Origin: Desmodus rotundus
Lineage: Eukaryota; Chordata; Mammalia; Chiroptera; Phyllostomidae
NCBI RefSeq assembly: GCF_022682495.2
Contig: NC_071391.1
Coordinates: forward strand, 14,731,680-14,795,679
DNA: 64,000 nt
Reading direction: 5' to 3'
Positions 62,151 to 64,000 of the stretch are shown in pieces; position 1 is the first letter of the stretch, and every line of letters begins with the position of its first letter. The translations under genes and the position numbers were made by a program. The notes below the pieces were generated by a model. That model searched no databases, was not told the origin of the DNA, and saw nothing but the letters and a program-made list of their open reading frames with translations.

Positions 62151-63819
62151 ACAGGAAGTTATGAGTAAGAATATTCTTTGACCTAGAAACCGCCATTGGG
62201 GTGTTCATGTTGACATTTTTGAGGGCGACTGATACATGTCTCCCTTCTTCCATCTCTGAGCTCTGAAACCAGTGAGAAAGAAGACAAAAATATTATTCTT
62301 GATACAGCTGCTGATAGAAAATGTTGCTTGTCTCCCTGGGAACAGGAGCCTCGTGGCGTTAGGCAGGAGCTCTGTGCCCCACACAGCGCCAGGGTGGCCT
62401 GGGCTACAGTCTCAGGGCTGAGATGGAGGGAAGGGTGTGACTTGAGATCTTAACTGGGGGTGGGGCTGACAAGGTTGGCTGTGGATGGATCTGGGTGAGG
62501 AGGGGAAGGGGAGAAATCTGATGTCTTCTACCTCTGTAGCTTGAGGACTTTGGAGGATGTGGTGCCATTTTCAGAGGTGGGAAAGTGGGGTTGGGGCAGG
62601 TTACCTAGAGGGGGGCAAACCAATTCGAACTGAGAGAAAGCCCCCACCTGCCTTGATAGGTCACAGAGGGACACTGACCCCGACTGCATGAGCCCTCGCC
62701 CTGGCCGTTCTCTAAATCTTGTCTTGCTGGTGCCCGTGGTTATGCCTTTGGTGTCTAAGATCCCACAGATGCGTGTCAGCTAGTGGGCACAAGGCCCCAG
62801 GGACCCTCAGTGCACTTCCGACCTTCTGAGAGGTCAGCTGTGGTGTGGGCTTTACTCTGCCCAGGTCTGCGTGGCCCCCGTGCTCCCGATGCAGTGGGCG
62901 CCTCTAGGACTTACAGCGCGCTGGGACCTGTCTGCTGGCCCTGGGGACCACAGACAAATTGAACACTGGTCTTACCTTTCTTGGGAACAGCCTGGCGGGA
63001 CAAGCCCACCCATGCAGTTACCTCACCTTTTAAGAGGCTGGATGGCTCTAACACAGGCCTTGAGACTCCCGAGGCAGTCCTCTTCCTACTCCTTCCATAC
63101 CCCATCAGAACTACCCTTGTTCTGCCCAGCACGGCCCGTTCCCCAGGTGCTGCCCTCTCCGCCATCAGAGGAGACAGTTGTGATGAGATCCCCTGGGGAC
63201 CTGTGTGACACTGATAATGCTCACAGCAGCCTGAGGATCTCACCGTGCTGTCTGTGTCACTCCCTGCAAGGTCACCCCCAGAGCTTCTACCCAGATCACG
63301 TACAGGTTGTATTTAGGAAAATATTGTCCTCTCCCCGCTGGGAGCCAGGGAGTGCTGAAGGCTGGGGCGGGTGGGAGGGAGGGGTGTGGAAGGGGTTCCC
63401 ACTCTGCACTGGGCTCAGCTCTGCCTTGTGTGGTATGTTGGGGGGGCAGTGGGGGGAGTGCTTCCTGAGCACAGAAAGACAAAGGGCAGAGGCCCTGCCC
63501 CGACAGGATGAAGTTCGGGCAGCTCTTGGCCGCCTGATCCCATGTGACCTGAGAAGGTGGCAGAGAGGATGGCCTTGTGAACTGCAGGAAAAACAACCAC
63601 AGTGAAACCTGAGAACGCTTGGAAGGTGAGCTGAGGGCAGATGGTTCCACCTCCCATCTGCTTGGAGCCCGCCCAGCCCCGGCTCAGGCTGGGAAATCCC
63701 ACTGAGATCCCAGCAACCAGTAATGGAAAAACGCACCTGGCTTTTTTCATGGGCTCGTAAGTCAATTTAAAATATACTTATTTATTATTGTTTTTACTGT
63801 GTAAAATAATATCATCCAA
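62151..63819. other. unassigned sequence containing a 244-codon open frame
   Basis: No repeat family is recognised over 1.6 kb. A plus-strand frame (62871-63605) and three minus-strand frames over 100 codons overlap here. None shows a domain or splice framing. A G-rich run lies near 63435-63460. Confidence 0.4.
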
Positions 63820-63997
63820 TGAGAGTTTACTCCAGGCATCATGCTAAGTACTACTTATGCTTCAGCTTGTTTAATCCCCTCCTGAACTCTAGGAACATTA
63901 TTATGTTATGGAAATGAACTTAGCGAAAATACGCATGTAAGCCGAGGCCCTCCCGCTAGGAGGGAGAAGGTCGGAACTGAACCGCTTTTGCCCCTGC
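63820..63997 (-). repeat. MIR, reverse, near window end
   Basis: 'gagtttactccaggcatcat', 'gctaagtactacttatgctt', 'ttatgttatggaaatgaact' and 'ggtcggaactgaaccgcttt' follow the reversed MIR order. Confidence 0.6.
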
Positions 63998-64000
63998 AAA

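Noticed and set aside
62871..63605. 244-codon plus-strand open frame near the window end
   Set aside because: Three minus-strand frames over 100 codons overlap it, composition is GC-rich, and the peptide has no recognisable motif. No exon boundaries fit.
1..64000. horizontally transferred, viral or bacterial gene system
   Set aside because: No operon-like frames, no ribosome-binding pattern, and continuous mammalian repeat content throughout. The only retroviral-type DNA seen is old non-coding LTR sequence.

Overview
The window is nuclear DNA from a placental mammal, most likely a bat of the suborder Yangochiroptera. The main clue is a short interspersed element of the bat Ves family. One clear forward copy at 43316-43528 has a tRNA-like head, a B-box-like motif, an A-rich tail and a 14-base target-site duplication. 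Two reverse copies lie at 32741-32970 and 56244-56446, and a 5' head fragment at 47460-47491. Everything else fits a generic mammalian background: MIR, L2, MER5A, MER20, old L1 ends and MaLR-type LTRs, all heavily mutated. No bacterial, plasmid or viral gene organisation is present.

I found no protein-coding gene, tRNA gene or other structural RNA gene that I can support. Open frames are short, overlap on both strands, run through repeats, and lack family motifs or paired splice sites. The window is therefore intergenic or deep intronic DNA, moderately GC-rich, with no obvious CpG island.

Layout. 1-5 kb: an AT-rich single-copy block (1570-2204), L2 fragments and a degenerate GA tract. 5-12.6 kb: L2 and MIR fragments, TG-rich DNA and G-rich runs. 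12.6-17 kb: the emptiest stretch for recognised repeats, with long perfect palindromes and an LTR-like segment on the minus strand. 17-24.7 kb: MIR, L2 and LTR remnants around AT-rich single-copy blocks. 25.6-26.1 kb: a degenerate tandem array with a period of about 90 bases. 26.7-33 kb: MER20, clustered MIRs, a GGAA microsatellite, two L1 ends (one apparently split a MIR) and a Ves copy inside an older repeat. 34-46 kb: MIR/L2 mosaic, the clear Ves copy and a TG microsatellite. 47-54 kb: a dense cluster of MIR, L2 and MER5A and a nearly complete MaLR LTR. 55-64 kb: an old LINE-like block split by Ves, MER20, a GGAT minisatellite, an L2 that appears split by another repeat, and further MIRs.

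The strongest general signal is compositional: many very old MIR/L2 fragments, few lineage-specific insertions, and single-copy AT-rich blocks between them. That is the pattern seen in mammalian regulatory landscapes, but conservation cannot be measured here. All repeat names come from recalled consensus sequences read by eye, so boundaries are approximate.
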